Made by a program: the position numbers and the translations under genes. 64,000 nt of DNA. Source: Lamellibrachia satsuma (taxonomy: Eukaryota; Annelida; Polychaeta; Sabellida; Siboglinidae). The notes beneath the pieces are model-generated. The model did no database searches, was not told where the DNA came from, and saw only the letters and a list, made by a program, of their open reading frames with translations. Location: positions 33,195,688 to 33,259,687 of the forward strand of contig BSQZ01000001.1 in the NCBI GenBank assembly GCA_033239005.1, given 5' to 3'. This document shows, piece after piece, positions 12,301 to 21,644 of the stretch (position 1 is the stretch's first letter; every line of letters starts with the position of its first letter).

Positions 12301-15042
12301 TGGCCAGTGGCGAGGCGCAGAGCCATGTTCTCCTGCTTCAGACGGTTGTTGGCCGCCGACAGGTGCTTGATGTACTCGATCGCTTTACGTAACACAGCGC
12401 TCTTGTTCATCTAAAGGAAAACACTCCATTCAGTCTCCACACAACTGCTATAAACAATCATGCTTAAAATAATCAAAACAACATACATTAACCCAACACT
12501 ACAAACAATTATGTTTACAAATGTTGAATTAGTAGCTACCAGTGTCATCCACCTACTACATTCCCAGGACAGCAGAATAATTTGTTCCAGTTTTAATGTT
12601 CAGATAAGTGGAATTTAATTCAGACTCAACTTAGATATTAGGATAATATAAACCATGAGACACAAGACAAACAACACAGACCTTGGCATCATCTCCACAC
12701 ACGAGATCCTTCATCTCTAGAATGCGATCGTTGATGCTGAGCCTGTATCGTTTCTCAATCGCATTGTGTGCTGTCCGTTTCTCACCGCGTGGTGGCATCG
12801 CCTTTGGACAGCTGGCCAATCGATTTATCGGGACTTTATCATTATCAACAATCTGCAGGGGAATGTTTCGAGTTGTCAGGGCTATTGTGTTTCCCTGGAC
12901 TGATGGCTGTACAACTGACTGGCTCATAGAGGTCACAACTGGTGTTGATATCGTCATGATGCTGGTGCCTGGTTCCGACTTGACCAGCTGTGATTGGATG
13001 AGCAACTATGAAACAGACAGTCATGAGTTAGCCACAGTCAATGCCACACTTACAGTTAGACACGTGCACACCTACAACTATTCACAGCACAAATTTGTAC
13101 ATCAACGAACCTGATTCACGATGGGCTGATTTGTGATGTCTCCTACTGAGAGTCCAAAACCAGCAAAATCTAAAGGGTCACACACCCGACACTAGACTAT
13201 ACACTACCTGTTGAAGCTGTTGTAGGTTGACAGGGCTAACGTTCGACTGTGTGCTGATGATGACTTGCTGTGGTGTGGCTGCTGGTTGAAGTGGTGCCGG
13301 CTGCGGTGCTGGGGACACCTGTGCAACTGGTTGCATGATCAGTTTCTGGTGCACCGGTTTGCTGGTGACTTGCAGCTGCTGCGGTGGCTTGGTCTGCAGC
13401 AATACTTCCGTCATCAACGGCTGCTGTGGTGGTGCGGACTGTGGTGGTGTCTGCGGTGGTGAGAGTGGCGCTGTCAGGTGCTGAGCTAGCTGTGAGTGCA
13501 GGTGTGGCTGTACGGGACAGGGTGCTCGCGGTGGCCTCAACTGCACCTTGGCAGGGTTTGTCTGTGGCAGGGACGACACCTTCGTATTGCGGATATGCGC
13601 CTCGGCCTCCAGTAGGTGGTGCTGTAACACCGAAGTTGGCTTCTTTGGTGGTACGATCGCTGGCGTGGGGGCAGATACTGACAGCTGCAGAGGCGGAGAC
13701 AAAGGGGAGGTGACAGACAGACTGCCATCACTAATGCTGCTGGACAGGGTGGCTTCAGAGATGAGTGGCGGTGGCTCAGACGTGTAGTTGATGATGTCAA
13801 AGTTATCCAGGCCGAGTTCTTCATCGGCCAGGAAGGACGACTCTTGTTTAACGCTGCCAAAGTCTAACTGCCCGTCGAACAGATCAGTCTGTAAATCAGT
13901 GGGTGACGATCCATCCAAGTTCATGAACTGCACAATGTCTACAAGAGAAACAATGGATGGTCAGTGTTGCTGGTAACATATAGAGCATCACTTGCTCACT
14001 GGTCCTCAACAATAATTTCAGATGTGTCATGATGGTGTTTTTTTGTCCCCTACTGCAAATACCATTCTTAGAATCTCCCTTGTAAGTTGTAGTTTTTATC
14101 TCTTTCCAAAAGATGAAAGAGAGGAAACAGTGGATGAAGCAAAATAGGTATAAGATTTTTGGATGAGAAAACAATGTTGTACAAAACACAGAGTTTGATC
14201 GTAATGTACATGCTAAATATTTGCACATCATGCTTTATTCACTGTAGAGTACGGAGACAAAACCTGTCAATAATGTTAATTTCAGTATGAAATCGTAAAT
14301 TCGAGAGAAAAAATTAACACACATCTTGAAATATGAAAAAAAATTATTTGTATTATTTTTAGCTGCATTTATTGTTGTTTTGGGTGTAGGCCTTACTGAT
14401 ACCGTCTTGATTCTTTACAAATATGGCCCCATTTATTGTGGCAAAATGTTTCATATTTTTTAAAGTTAACAATTTTGCAGTCAAAATAACGAACCTTAGG
14501 CTTAGAATTAGTCAAACTCAAAGGCGATGTTTGTAACGTAATTAACTGTTTAATCTTGTTAAAAAATAATTATTATAAATGTTTTAAGTTGTGCATTCCA
14601 AAGCTCAATTTATAAGTAAACAGTAAACTACGGTTACTCTGCTGCACACAGTTAAAGAATGCGAATCAAAATTTCACTAATTGTACTAGTTCAGAAGAAC
14701 AAGTGTAAAGTTGTGACAGCCCAGTGATGAGGCGTAGTCAACATCCCGAGTACACGCCAGTGACGCGGACAGCGATACACGCGCTGGCATAAACATTCAA
14801 ACGATGCGCTGTTACAACATCAACGCGAGACACAATTTCCGTAAAAAGTCGCTAAAATATTACTTACCGTCCAAGTCATTTAGCATAGGACTCTCCATGG
14901 CAGTTGGCGAAGATAAAGATGGTCTTAGATCCATTAATGGGTCGGAGGAAAACGACCACTTCCCCGGATCATCCATGTTCGCGAGCTTCGTAGATCGCGT
15001 AGCGCCACGGCGATCTGACCAATCAGGGCCTAGGTCAGCCAT
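1715..15042 (-). CDS. SREBP: Sterol regulatory element-binding protein (SREBP), 17 coding exons
   Basis: Membrane-bound bHLH-leucine-zipper transcription factor. In the family it sits in the ER as a hairpin bound to SCAP and is cut by S1P and S2P in the Golgi to release the N-terminal activator of lipid-synthesis genes. Coding exons, 5' to 3' on the minus strand: 14976(or 15042)-14868, 13938-13208, 13005-12682, 12410-12296, 11871-11719, 10309-10115, 8945-8761, 8279-8021, 7583-7417, 6333-6162, 5642-5519, 5163-5045, 4736-4604, 4194-4023, 3220-3041, 2602-2488, 1968-1715. All phases join and give about 1168 residues, close to the roughly 1140-1150 of vertebrate SREBPs. Order: acidic N-terminus, Gln/Pro/Ser-rich activation region (to about 280), bHLH-zip (about 345-425), TM1 (495-515), luminal loop, TM2 (548-575), SCAP-binding regulatory domain to the C-terminus. 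One donor is GC instead of GT (intron after 4023). The gene is intact. A small exon near 13.15 kb remains uncertain. Confidence 0.95.
2205..2335 (-). repeat. tRNA-like SINE fragment in SREBP last intron
   Basis: On the minus strand a tRNA-like head (GATAGCATACCGGTTAGAAT, A-box-like) is followed by a tail with AAAGCGCTTTGAG and AGCGCTATATAAGAC, a pattern of short interspersed elements in marine animals. A degenerate relative of the tail lies at about 5166-5240. The family name is not assigned. Confidence 0.5.
5166..5245 (-). repeat. Degenerate SINE-tail-like sequence
   Basis: Shares the order ACATAGCGC, then a spacer, then AGCTCAA and GCTTTACA with the element at 2205-2335, in the same orientation. 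Too decayed for a firm call. Confidence 0.3.
5660..5825. repeat. GT-rich degenerate repeat
   Basis: Imperfect repeats of TGTGTGTGCACTTGGTCGA in an SREBP intron. Minisatellite-like, no coding value. Confidence 0.6.
6815..7443. repeat. 37-bp minisatellite made of SREBP exon end plus donor, 17 units
   Basis: Seventeen head-to-tail 37-bp units, nearly identical. On the gene strand each has 27 nt of coding exon 9 (encoding FPASLQIVT) followed by GTAAGCTCAC. Units starting at 6852, 7037 and 7185 have GTTAGC instead of GTAAGC, and the one at 7296 has GTTAAG. Each unit also contains CCTCCTTGCAG just upstream of ATTGTCACG. Confidence 0.97.
7417..7583 (-). CDS. SREBP: SREBP coding exon 9, ending in a duplicated splice donor
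   Basis: Encodes [20 protein letters not shown] regulatory domain helix ([15 protein letters not shown]) and ends FPASLQIVT before GTAAGC. The last 27 nt plus the first 10 intronic nt form the 37-bp unit that is repeated 17 times into the intron. Only the first donor (at 7417/7416) joins in phase to the next exon, which begins RYFLCRARR, matching the contiguous helix of vertebrate SREBPs. Confidence 0.92.
8021..8279 (-). CDS. SREBP: SREBP coding exon 8: regulatory domain
   Basis: Begins [14 protein letters not shown] and contains [13 protein letters not shown] and [15 protein letters not shown], both strongly conserved in the SCAP-binding C-terminal domain. The Gly at the 3' junction is split between exons. 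Confidence 0.95.
8395..8475 (+). mobile_element. CR1-like LINE 3'-tail fragment
   Basis: The stretch from ATTGTTGGACTCTTTATAA to the TTGTCCACTTGCCAT block closely matches the 3' tail of the LINE at 28968-29036 in the same orientation, and its reverse complement is at 57300-57385. It is a very short 5'-truncated insertion in an SREBP intron. Confidence 0.7.
8761..8945 (-). CDS. SREBP: SREBP coding exon 7: TM2
   Basis: Encodes the second membrane helix ([16 protein letters not shown] and following) and the conserved cytosolic restart [14 protein letters not shown]. The donor is GTTAGT, in phase 0. Confidence 0.93.
8946..9240. repeat. Irregular ACAGCTGAAGGATAA repeats
   Basis: About five imperfect copies of a 30-60 bp unit with CACCACTACAACAGCTGAAG, beginning at the exon 7 acceptor. 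The unit includes AACAGCTGAAGG, which is the exon/acceptor boundary itself, so it may have grown from the splice junction. Confidence 0.6.
9298..10078. repeat. 77-bp minisatellite in SREBP intron 6, about 10 copies
   Basis: Tandem units containing GCAGTGGCAGGGTGG and CAAACTAGTGCTGCAGG, most 77 bp, two with a longer linker (AAATTTACAATACA) and one short. No coding potential. Confidence 0.95.
10115..10309 (-). CDS. SREBP: SREBP coding exon 6: TM1 and luminal loop
   Basis: Contains [14 protein letters not shown], in which DRSR is the conserved motif needed for S2P cleavage at the start of TM1, followed by a hydrophobic helix ending NPFTSLLGA. The luminal loop has RSQL soon after the membrane and RTLQ in its middle; the second fits the general S1P pattern Arg-X-hydrophobic-X. 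Both splice junctions are phase 1. Confidence 0.93.
10443..11425. mobile_element. Non-autonomous Tc1/mariner-pogo-like element with TA target site
   Basis: Terminal inverted repeats start CAGTTGCGCCTC at both ends and are followed by a TTATAACGCGG-like block. TA dinucleotides flank both ends (10441-10442 and 11426-11427). The 983-bp interior has no recognisable transposase. The TIR style resembles Tigger/pogo elements. It lies in an SREBP intron. Confidence 0.75.
11719..11871 (-). CDS. SREBP: SREBP coding exon 5: Ser/Pro/Asp linker
   Basis: About 51 residues linking the zipper to the membrane anchor, with a [14 protein letters not shown] stretch like the Thr-Pro-Pro-Ser-Asp segment of vertebrate SREBPs, where phosphodegron-type sites lie. 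Whether it is phosphorylated here is not visible in sequence. Confidence 0.9.
12296..12410 (-). CDS. SREBP: SREBP coding exon 4: helix 2 and leucine zipper
   Basis: Starts with [16 protein letters not shown] (helix 2) and runs into a heptad-like zipper ([13 protein letters not shown]). Joins exon 3 in phase 0 and leaves a single A before a GTAAGT donor. Confidence 0.95.
12682..13005 (-). CDS. SREBP: SREBP coding exon 3: basic region and helix 1
   Basis: Exactly 108 codons, phase 0 at both ends. It carries the conserved basic region [16 protein letters not shown] followed by helix 1 and the start of the loop. The Tyr in EKRYR is the SREBP hallmark; most bHLH proteins have Arg there, and the Tyr lets SREBPs bind both E-boxes and sterol response elements. 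The donor is GTCTGT after CCAAG, weaker than consensus. Confidence 0.95.
13208..13938 (-). CDS. SREBP: SREBP coding exon 2: transactivation and Gln/Pro-rich region
   Basis: Encodes residues about 37-280. The first third is acidic and hydrophobic (Asp/Leu/Phe, e.g. [10 protein letters not shown]), as expected of an activation domain; the rest is rich in Gln, Pro, Ser and Thr. The acceptor is a clear pyrimidine tract ending TTGTAG. The exon ends CAACAG before GTAGTG, phase 0. Beyond that donor, 15 nt further on, a different frame stays open for about 25 codons (see findings), so the 3' edge is the least certain junction of the gene. Confidence 0.85.
14232..14760. other. SREBP first-intron sequence, nothing seen
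   Basis: AT-rich intronic sequence without repeats, coding signal or transposon ends that I can recognise. Confidence 0.4.
14868..15042 (-). CDS. SREBP: SREBP coding exon 1, with two in-frame starts
   Basis: Two in-frame ATGs are present. The one at 15042 has C at -3 (weak context) and would make the first 22 residues cover a CCAAT motif. The one at 14976 has A at -3 and G at +4 (strong context) and gives a protein beginning Met-Asp-Asp-Pro, similar in character to the acidic N-terminus of vertebrate SREBPs. I favour 14976. The exon ends at a strong donor (CG then GTAAGT) in phase 1 and joins the next exon to form an Asp codon. Confidence 0.8.
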
Positions 15043-15059
15043 CGGATGATTTTACGTCA
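15019..15059 (-). promoter_or_regulatory. CCAAT box and CRE-like site at the SREBP 5' end
   Basis: A CCAAT motif (plus strand 15019-15023, in GACCAATCAGG) and a TTACGTCA half-CRE/ATF-like site (15052-15059) lie close to the favoured start codon. CCAAT/NF-Y sites are typical of SREBP-family promoters. Function here is inferred. Confidence 0.35.
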
Positions 15060-15338
15060 TCCGTTGACCTTTTGGCGAATAACGAGAGACGCGTATTGCG
15101 CATGTCACGTAAACTGTGAAGCGAGCGTCCATAGCGACCAGTTGGCGTTTAATACACGACGATGAGATACTCTCTTTACAGCAGATCATAGTTAAACTGA
15201 GAGGTAGTATAGTGAGTTTAGAGTTCGAGATAACCATCTCTACGAGGCGTACTGAGTTCACAACAGCGTTTTCCATTTCCCATATAGATCGACATGTCAT
15301 AATTAATAGACACCAGATTAGAAGGAATGAATTGTAAA

Positions 15339-15597
15339 TCATGGTAAACCATGCCCATGGCATACGCGGCATGAGCATGGACATGGTAAAATTCCATGAT
15401 ATATCATGGTAATCTGGCCATAGTGTGTTTAAACAGGGAAGCCATGGCATAGTAAAATGCCATGGTGTTTTGGAACAGGTAAACCATGCATGGTATACCA
15501 CAGTTTACCATGTAATGTCATGACATATACCATGTAATATAACGAAATACCATATCATATGGTATACCATATGTAATTCCACGGCATGGTATATTTT
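15339..15597. repeat. CATGG/CCATG palindromic block upstream of SREBP
   Basis: Dense array of short, partly overlapping palindromes built from CATGG, CCATG, GGTATACC and CATATG, without a fixed period. It is unlike the simple repeats elsewhere in the window. Confidence 0.8.
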
Positions 15598-15827
15598 CAT
15601 AAGGGCCGCGCCCCACGTTTGGGTATGTTTGTTTTGCACACACACGCACGCACGCACACACATACTAGAAAATGAAAAAAAAATAAATAAAATCTGTATG
15701 TCTGTCGGTCTGTCTGTAACATCTTACCTCGAAATACTCTTCAAGTCATTGCAATTTGTCTGTAACCCCATAGATGAGTATATAGACGAGGTGCCGCTAG
15801 CCAGACCATGCAGCCGCTGGCTGTTCT

Positions 15828-17506
15828 TGTCACGCAAAAATCGGTCCGGGTCAAAATCGGTCCGGCCGGACCAGTTTTGGCCGCTAAAACTGGCCCGGCC
15901 TGGATAAAACTATTACATCTAAACCAGCGAAGTCTTGGCATTCTCAAATGCACTCTCCATCCACCAGTTGCTTCCAAACATTAAACAGGCAGTATAAACA
16001 GTATAACTGTACAACCAAAATTAATGTATGGATCAACAGAATAGAAACCCTACATCTACAATAACATTGCTAAACTAGAACAAATTCAACGAAACGCTTC
16101 CTATAAATGACCATCGACGACCAAAGTTACAAACCTCTTTCAGAAGCTAAATTGGCAAACACTAGAAAGACGACGCTAGCTATACACCAACTTGCCGTTC
16201 TTTACAAGATAACACATACTGTTTTGAGCAATACCCTATACCTACCTAATTGTAGCATGCCACCGTACCCGAAACAGCAATCCAATTAATGATATCCAGA
16301 TACAAGTGCGCGCATTAGATACAAATACCTATTCTGTTTTATCCCAGATAATTAAGAACATGGAACATTCTACCTACAGAAATAGTCGATCTGCAAACTT
16401 CTTCTCCTACCAATCTCACCCGAATTAAAAACAAAAATGTTTTTAAAGACACACGTTAATTGCATAGTTGTTTATTATTTTCGTCACTTTCGCTTGAACC
16501 AAGCATGCGCACTACCAAACCAAACTCATAACTTAATCCAAGAATAGTGGCTATAGCTATGTGGAGTATGGAGTATGAAGACAGCTAAACATTTCTATAC
16601 ATATAATATATAATAATTACTCGATTATTTTGTAACAATAGGGTAACCTGGGGCAGCTAGGGCGGCCCCCTATGGAAAACTTCAAAATTGTACACCATTA
16701 AGCTACGTTAGCATGCCATTAATGCGTAATGTTGTAGACAGATATGTGTGTTACTCATTGTAAAATTATTTTCAGCAACTTGACAACCTAGATGAGTTCA
16801 ATTTGAAAAATAGCAAGAGTATCAAAAAACCATCTTGCCCCATTCTTGGGGCAAGACGGCCCTCTGCCTGGGGCAAGACGGTCAATAGCTCCATCCTCCG
16901 TAGTTTTCGCCTACATGAACGAACCACTGCCTACAAATAAAATATATACATGCTAATGGTATGATAACAATACATTAGGCTATTATAGTTGTTACATTTC
17001 AATGGTGGTTAACATATAACATACACCTTGCAATCCATACGTAATATAATATTGGCTTAGTAATATCCGATCATAATTACAGCATACAGGCTAGCATAAC
17101 TTAACTTATACAACGTTCATATTATATTAAATTTAATTGGTCATGTGTAATAGATTTTATACATTATGACCATGTGCGTGCGGAATAAGACATAGGAACC
17201 GTCTTGTCCCACGTGCATGGGGACCGTCTTGCCCCACGTGCACTACGTGTATTTTAACACGACGTATACAAAACACAACATACTGTTGCCCATTTTGTAT
17301 GCCCGTTTTGCCCCAGGTTACCCTACACCTATTTCCAGTTAGTATGTAAAGTTAGTCAGTCTGGCCGGACCGACTTTAGATGCCAAAACCGGCTTTGGCC
17401 GGCCAAAACTGGTCCGTCCAGCCGGACTAGTTTTATCCAGGCCGGACCAGTTTTGGCGACCAAAAGTTGTACGGCCGGACCAGCCCGGACCGATTTTTGC
17501 GTGACA
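15828..17506. mobile_element. DNA element with GTCACGCAAAAATCGG terminal inverted repeats
   Basis: The left end reads TGTCACGCAAAAATCGGTCC and the right end is its reverse complement. Both continue into GC-rich CCGGCCGGACC/AAAACTGG subterminal repeats and a shared CCTGGATAAAACTA. There is no clear target duplication and no transposase. It contains another inserted element (16641-17323). Confidence 0.7.
16641..17323. mobile_element. Nested MITE-like element with GGGTAACCTGGGGCA inverted repeats
   Basis: The 683-bp element has 15-bp inverted termini, a TA on each side (16639-16640, 17324-17325) and internal GGGGCAAGACGG motifs in both orientations. It sits inside the larger element at 15828-17506, so it inserted later. 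Confidence 0.75.
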
Positions 17507-17919
17507 TTCCACGTAGCCTAACATTCCAAATAGTGGTGCCGATTGGGGCCCTAATCCACGGGGAATAAAAAAATAAGTGTTACGACATCTTTCTGGGGTC
17601 GTACATGATCACGAACCCTGGACGTGTGACGAGTGACGACCGATGTCAAACGCGTCTAGGAGGAGTAGCGTATGATATACGCCAGCCACATTATTGTAAG
17701 ATTCTAGTTATATCCATAATAGACTCGCGGCAGAACATATACTGATGGCTGCTTTTTCTACCAGTGCATCGCCCGGTAAGACAGCATGCACAAACGCACG
17801 CACGTTTTGCATAAACTGAACTCAATGTCTGATGAGTTAGCTTGAGAGTCAATTTTAGAAACCAATAACCAATCATATTCATCACAATGACTTCAGGCTC
17901 TCTTGTGTGCGACAATCGG

Positions 17920-18560
17920 ACAATGAAATGCTCGTGTAAACACCGTTACGAGACTTGATTAGCGAGGTCAATTTGTGACTACGAGTGTAGGCGACTGGGG
18001 ATGATCGAATTCGACCGACTGTCGGCCGACAACCTCTTTGACGCAGTGGCTAATGAGCCACCGCAGCGACCGATAGGTGCTGCGCTCGTTGTGACCTTTC
18101 ATCAAAGCGCAAGTCGGGATTGGAACGAATCAAAAATCGCACCTAGCAGTGTCTATACGCGTCCGTCGCTCGATTAAACGCACACATGAAAAATAGATGC
18201 GTGGTGTCATGCGACACGGTGCATATCGGCCGAACAATCGGGGAATAAATCGCTCGTGTAAACGGACCTTTTTAACACTCTTCTGTACGCTATGCGCCGG
18301 GAAGCTCGCTCGGCTCAGGGAGACTATGGCAATTGGCCTCAGAAATCGAACACCTCCATCACGTCGCCAAAATGTTTCGTGACGTTCGTGAGATAACGCA
18401 GAAACCTGTTGTCGAGCTGACGATCCAAGATGACGTTATTTTTAACGCAGCCGAACTGTACACTTCATACGCCAGTTTCACGATCGGTCGGGCGACACCG
18501 TGTCGCATGACAAAGCGCAACTAATTACCTGTGCATTTACACGAGCGAAGTGTGTAGACC
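17920..18560. other. Possible decayed inverted-repeat element
   Basis: GCTCGTGTAAAC near 17931 has a reverse-complement-like partner TTTACACGAGCG near 18536, and related CTCGTGTAAACGG occurs at 18252. This suggests an old TIR element, but no target duplication or transposase is visible. Confidence 0.25.
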
Positions 18561-18679
18561 ACTAGCTGACACTACGAGTTGCGACGTTTGACTCGCGTCA
18601 ACCACGACCTGGGCTTTAATGAAAAGTCACGAAAAGTGCAACACTAATGAACTAATGGGTGACTATATAGGCTTGCCTC

Positions 18680-18895
18680 CCTCTTGGTCTCGCCCTCTTG
18701 GCCTCACCCTCTTGGCCTCGCCCATTTGGCCTCACTCTCTTGGTCTCGCCCTCTTGGCCTCGCCCTCTTGGCCTCGCCCTCTTGGCCTCGCCCTCTTGAC
18801 CTCGCCCTCTTGGTCTCGCTCTCTTGGTCTCGTCCTCTTGGCCTAGTCCTCTTGGTCTCGCCCTCTTGGCCTCGTCCTCTTGGTCTCGCCCTTGT
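18680..18895. repeat. 14-bp CT-rich minisatellite
   Basis: Units of GGCCTCGCCCTCTT, about 15 copies with point variants. Open frames through it are an artefact of the period. Confidence 0.9.
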
Positions 18896-19174
18896 GCGAG
18901 ATCCTAGTCACACCACTGCATATTGCTTAGACTGGAGTAGAAAGCTGATGTCTCTGCTCTTCCAGATGATTTTCAATTTGGACACATTCAGCAGACCTGG
19001 TCACGGCGTTCCTTGTATTAATTTCTTTTGTCGAGATGCTTTTGCATAAGTGGACATAACATTGTTAATGGGTTTACTTCCACGAGGGTCTAACCGTTCA
19101 TCATGATGCTAACCGAGGTCCACCAATAGAAAGTCAAATCATCATCCGACTCCGCGGTCCAACCACTTTAAATT

Positions 19175-19455
19175 GGAGCCGCTCTCGACGGTCCAGCCAC
19201 CGATCGAAGAGCCGCCCTGGGCACAGCCTCTCATTCTCTTTGGTACAACCACCGGGAGCCGCTCTAGACGATATAGCCTCCGGGGAGCCGCTATCGGCGG
19301 TACAGCCTCTGGGGAGCCGCTCTCGACGGTACATCATCCGGGGAGCCGCTCTCGACGGTACGATCTCCGGGGAGCCGCCCCGATGGCTCAACCACCGGTG
19401 AGCCGCTCTTGACGGTCCAGCCTCCGGGGAGCCGTTCTCGACGGTATCGCTTCGG
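19175..19455. repeat. GC-rich about 30-bp minisatellite
   Basis: Units of GGGGAGCCGCTCTCGACGGT plus a variable 10-nt linker, about nine copies. Confidence 0.85.
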
Positions 19456-19921
19456 GGACGTTAGTCACAATACAGTAAAGTTACATTTTAATTGCAGTCC
19501 AACACATTGGCAAATTTCGTCATGTTAAGCAAAGCGCACCCCGTGATCATGTTGTCCCAATACTGTATATTATATGGTATTTTATTATTATGCCTATGGT
19601 TATATGTTTTGCAATACGTGTATTGGAACATTGAGCAAATCAATGCACAACATCGACCTATAGACCAATTTTTTTAGAAGCGAAGTAAGCAAATGTTATA
19701 AAATAATTAGAAAGCCAGCGTATGATCAGAGCTCCTACATGTGTATTAGGCAATTGGCACGTGTGGTTGGTTTATTACAGTCGTGAAAATGCCGTAAATG
19801 TATTAAGCGAATTATAATTCTTAAAACAACCACTCCCATTGAGATTTACAATGGTAGAGCGATTGTCCCACATGGGGGGTGGGGGGGGGGGTGCGCTTGC
19901 TCCGCATTGAATAGATCATTG

Positions 19922-20093
<172 letters not shown>

Positions 20094-20893
20094 AGACAAG
20101 AAAATATGAAAGATATGTTGCATTCATATCCTCCAAATACATCTTCTACCCACATGCCAAATTTGAAATGAATAATATTTGGGGAAGGTTAGTTTTTAGC
20201 AAACTGAAACATCAATATTGTACATTTTTTTGAGTTTTTACGGCTATATATAATTGATGGCCTATATAGTTGGTGCCAATTTGCCAAATCGTTTGTTCAG
20301 TTAATCTGATATGGATCTTTCGGGAAAACGATATATTTCGTGAATTTTACACAGGTAATTTAATGTATGATTAATCAGTGGTATGAAGGCAAATACTATG
20401 CACGATTGTAAATCGTCTGCCTTAGGCTTAGTGCCTTTCAGGGACGGAATACCACAGGACAATCAGTAGCGCCGTCTGTGGGCTTTTGGAGGCATACTTT
20501 CTGGAATAGAGCATTACGCAGAACTTGTTGACATTGTACCGAAGATAGACTGAGTGTGAACGGTGTCACGTATTGTCGGTAGCGTAACTACAGTCATGTT
20601 ACACTTATGCTCTCTTAAATGTATTTTCATCAATATGAAGTGGAATGGTAACAACGCGTGATGTAATTAGATATTCGTTGTACATTGCTGTTACTTGAGA
20701 TACATTTTGTGCGCGTCAACCTCGGCGTAAAAGTGACGGACACTTTGCGAACGACTGTAGCCCAATAAACAACGTCTGCAACGTTGAGGCGACGTTTACC
20801 CACGAATATAAATATGGGAACGTAAGTCATAACCGAAGGTTGCTTTGTTGCGTTTGTACCGGTCAATATTATTGGCCTTATTGCGCTTCGACA

Positions 20894-21074
20894 ATGTCGC
20901 TAACAGTTAAAGCTTATCTAGAACGGCCTGCAACGCGGTGTACGAAGACACTGCCGGAAATTCGACGTTTTTCTGTAGACCAAGAAGTAGCGAGCAGTCT
21001 GGAGTATTTGACCAGGAAAATTGCTCAAGTATTTCCCGAGTTGGCGTCACAGCCATACACGCTATGCTGGAAAG
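20894..21074 (+). CDS. SQSTM1: SQSTM1 exon 1: first part of PB1
   Basis: Start context CGACAATGT; begins [12 protein letters not shown]. It has Lys and Arg in the positions that form the basic face of PB1. Ends TGG AAA G before GTAAGC, phase 1. Confidence 0.93.
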
Positions 21075-21387
21075 GTAAGCCCCACTGTCAGTAGAAAGTT
21101 ACGTATCTCGAATATTAGCCTGTTTACATAGAAGCCTAAATAACAATTTCTTCCTGAAGAACAAATGATTACTCTTGCCAAAAAACTAGTTGACGGAGTG
21201 AAATTGTTAATTCAGAACCATCACATAAATTATATATAAAGTTGGTTCTTAAATACAGTGCCAGGGCAGTGGCGTCAATGTACAGACACAACTTCATAAT
21301 TCATCATGAGAGATAAACAAAATATTTTTACTAGCATTAATAACTAATATTAATAGTATGATTTTAAATATATATTATATATATATA

Positions 21388-21435
<48 letters not shown>

Positions 21436-21515
21436 TATATATATATATATATATAATATATATTTAAAATCATACTATTAATATTAGTTATTAATGCTAG
21501 TAAATATTTTGTTTA

Positions 21516-21547
<32 letters not shown>

Positions 21548-21560
21548 ATGTATATATATA

Positions 21561-21644
<84 letters not shown>

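Noticed and set aside
13265..13976. Plus-strand frames opposite SREBP exon 2
   Set aside because: Shadows of the Gln/Pro-rich coding strand.
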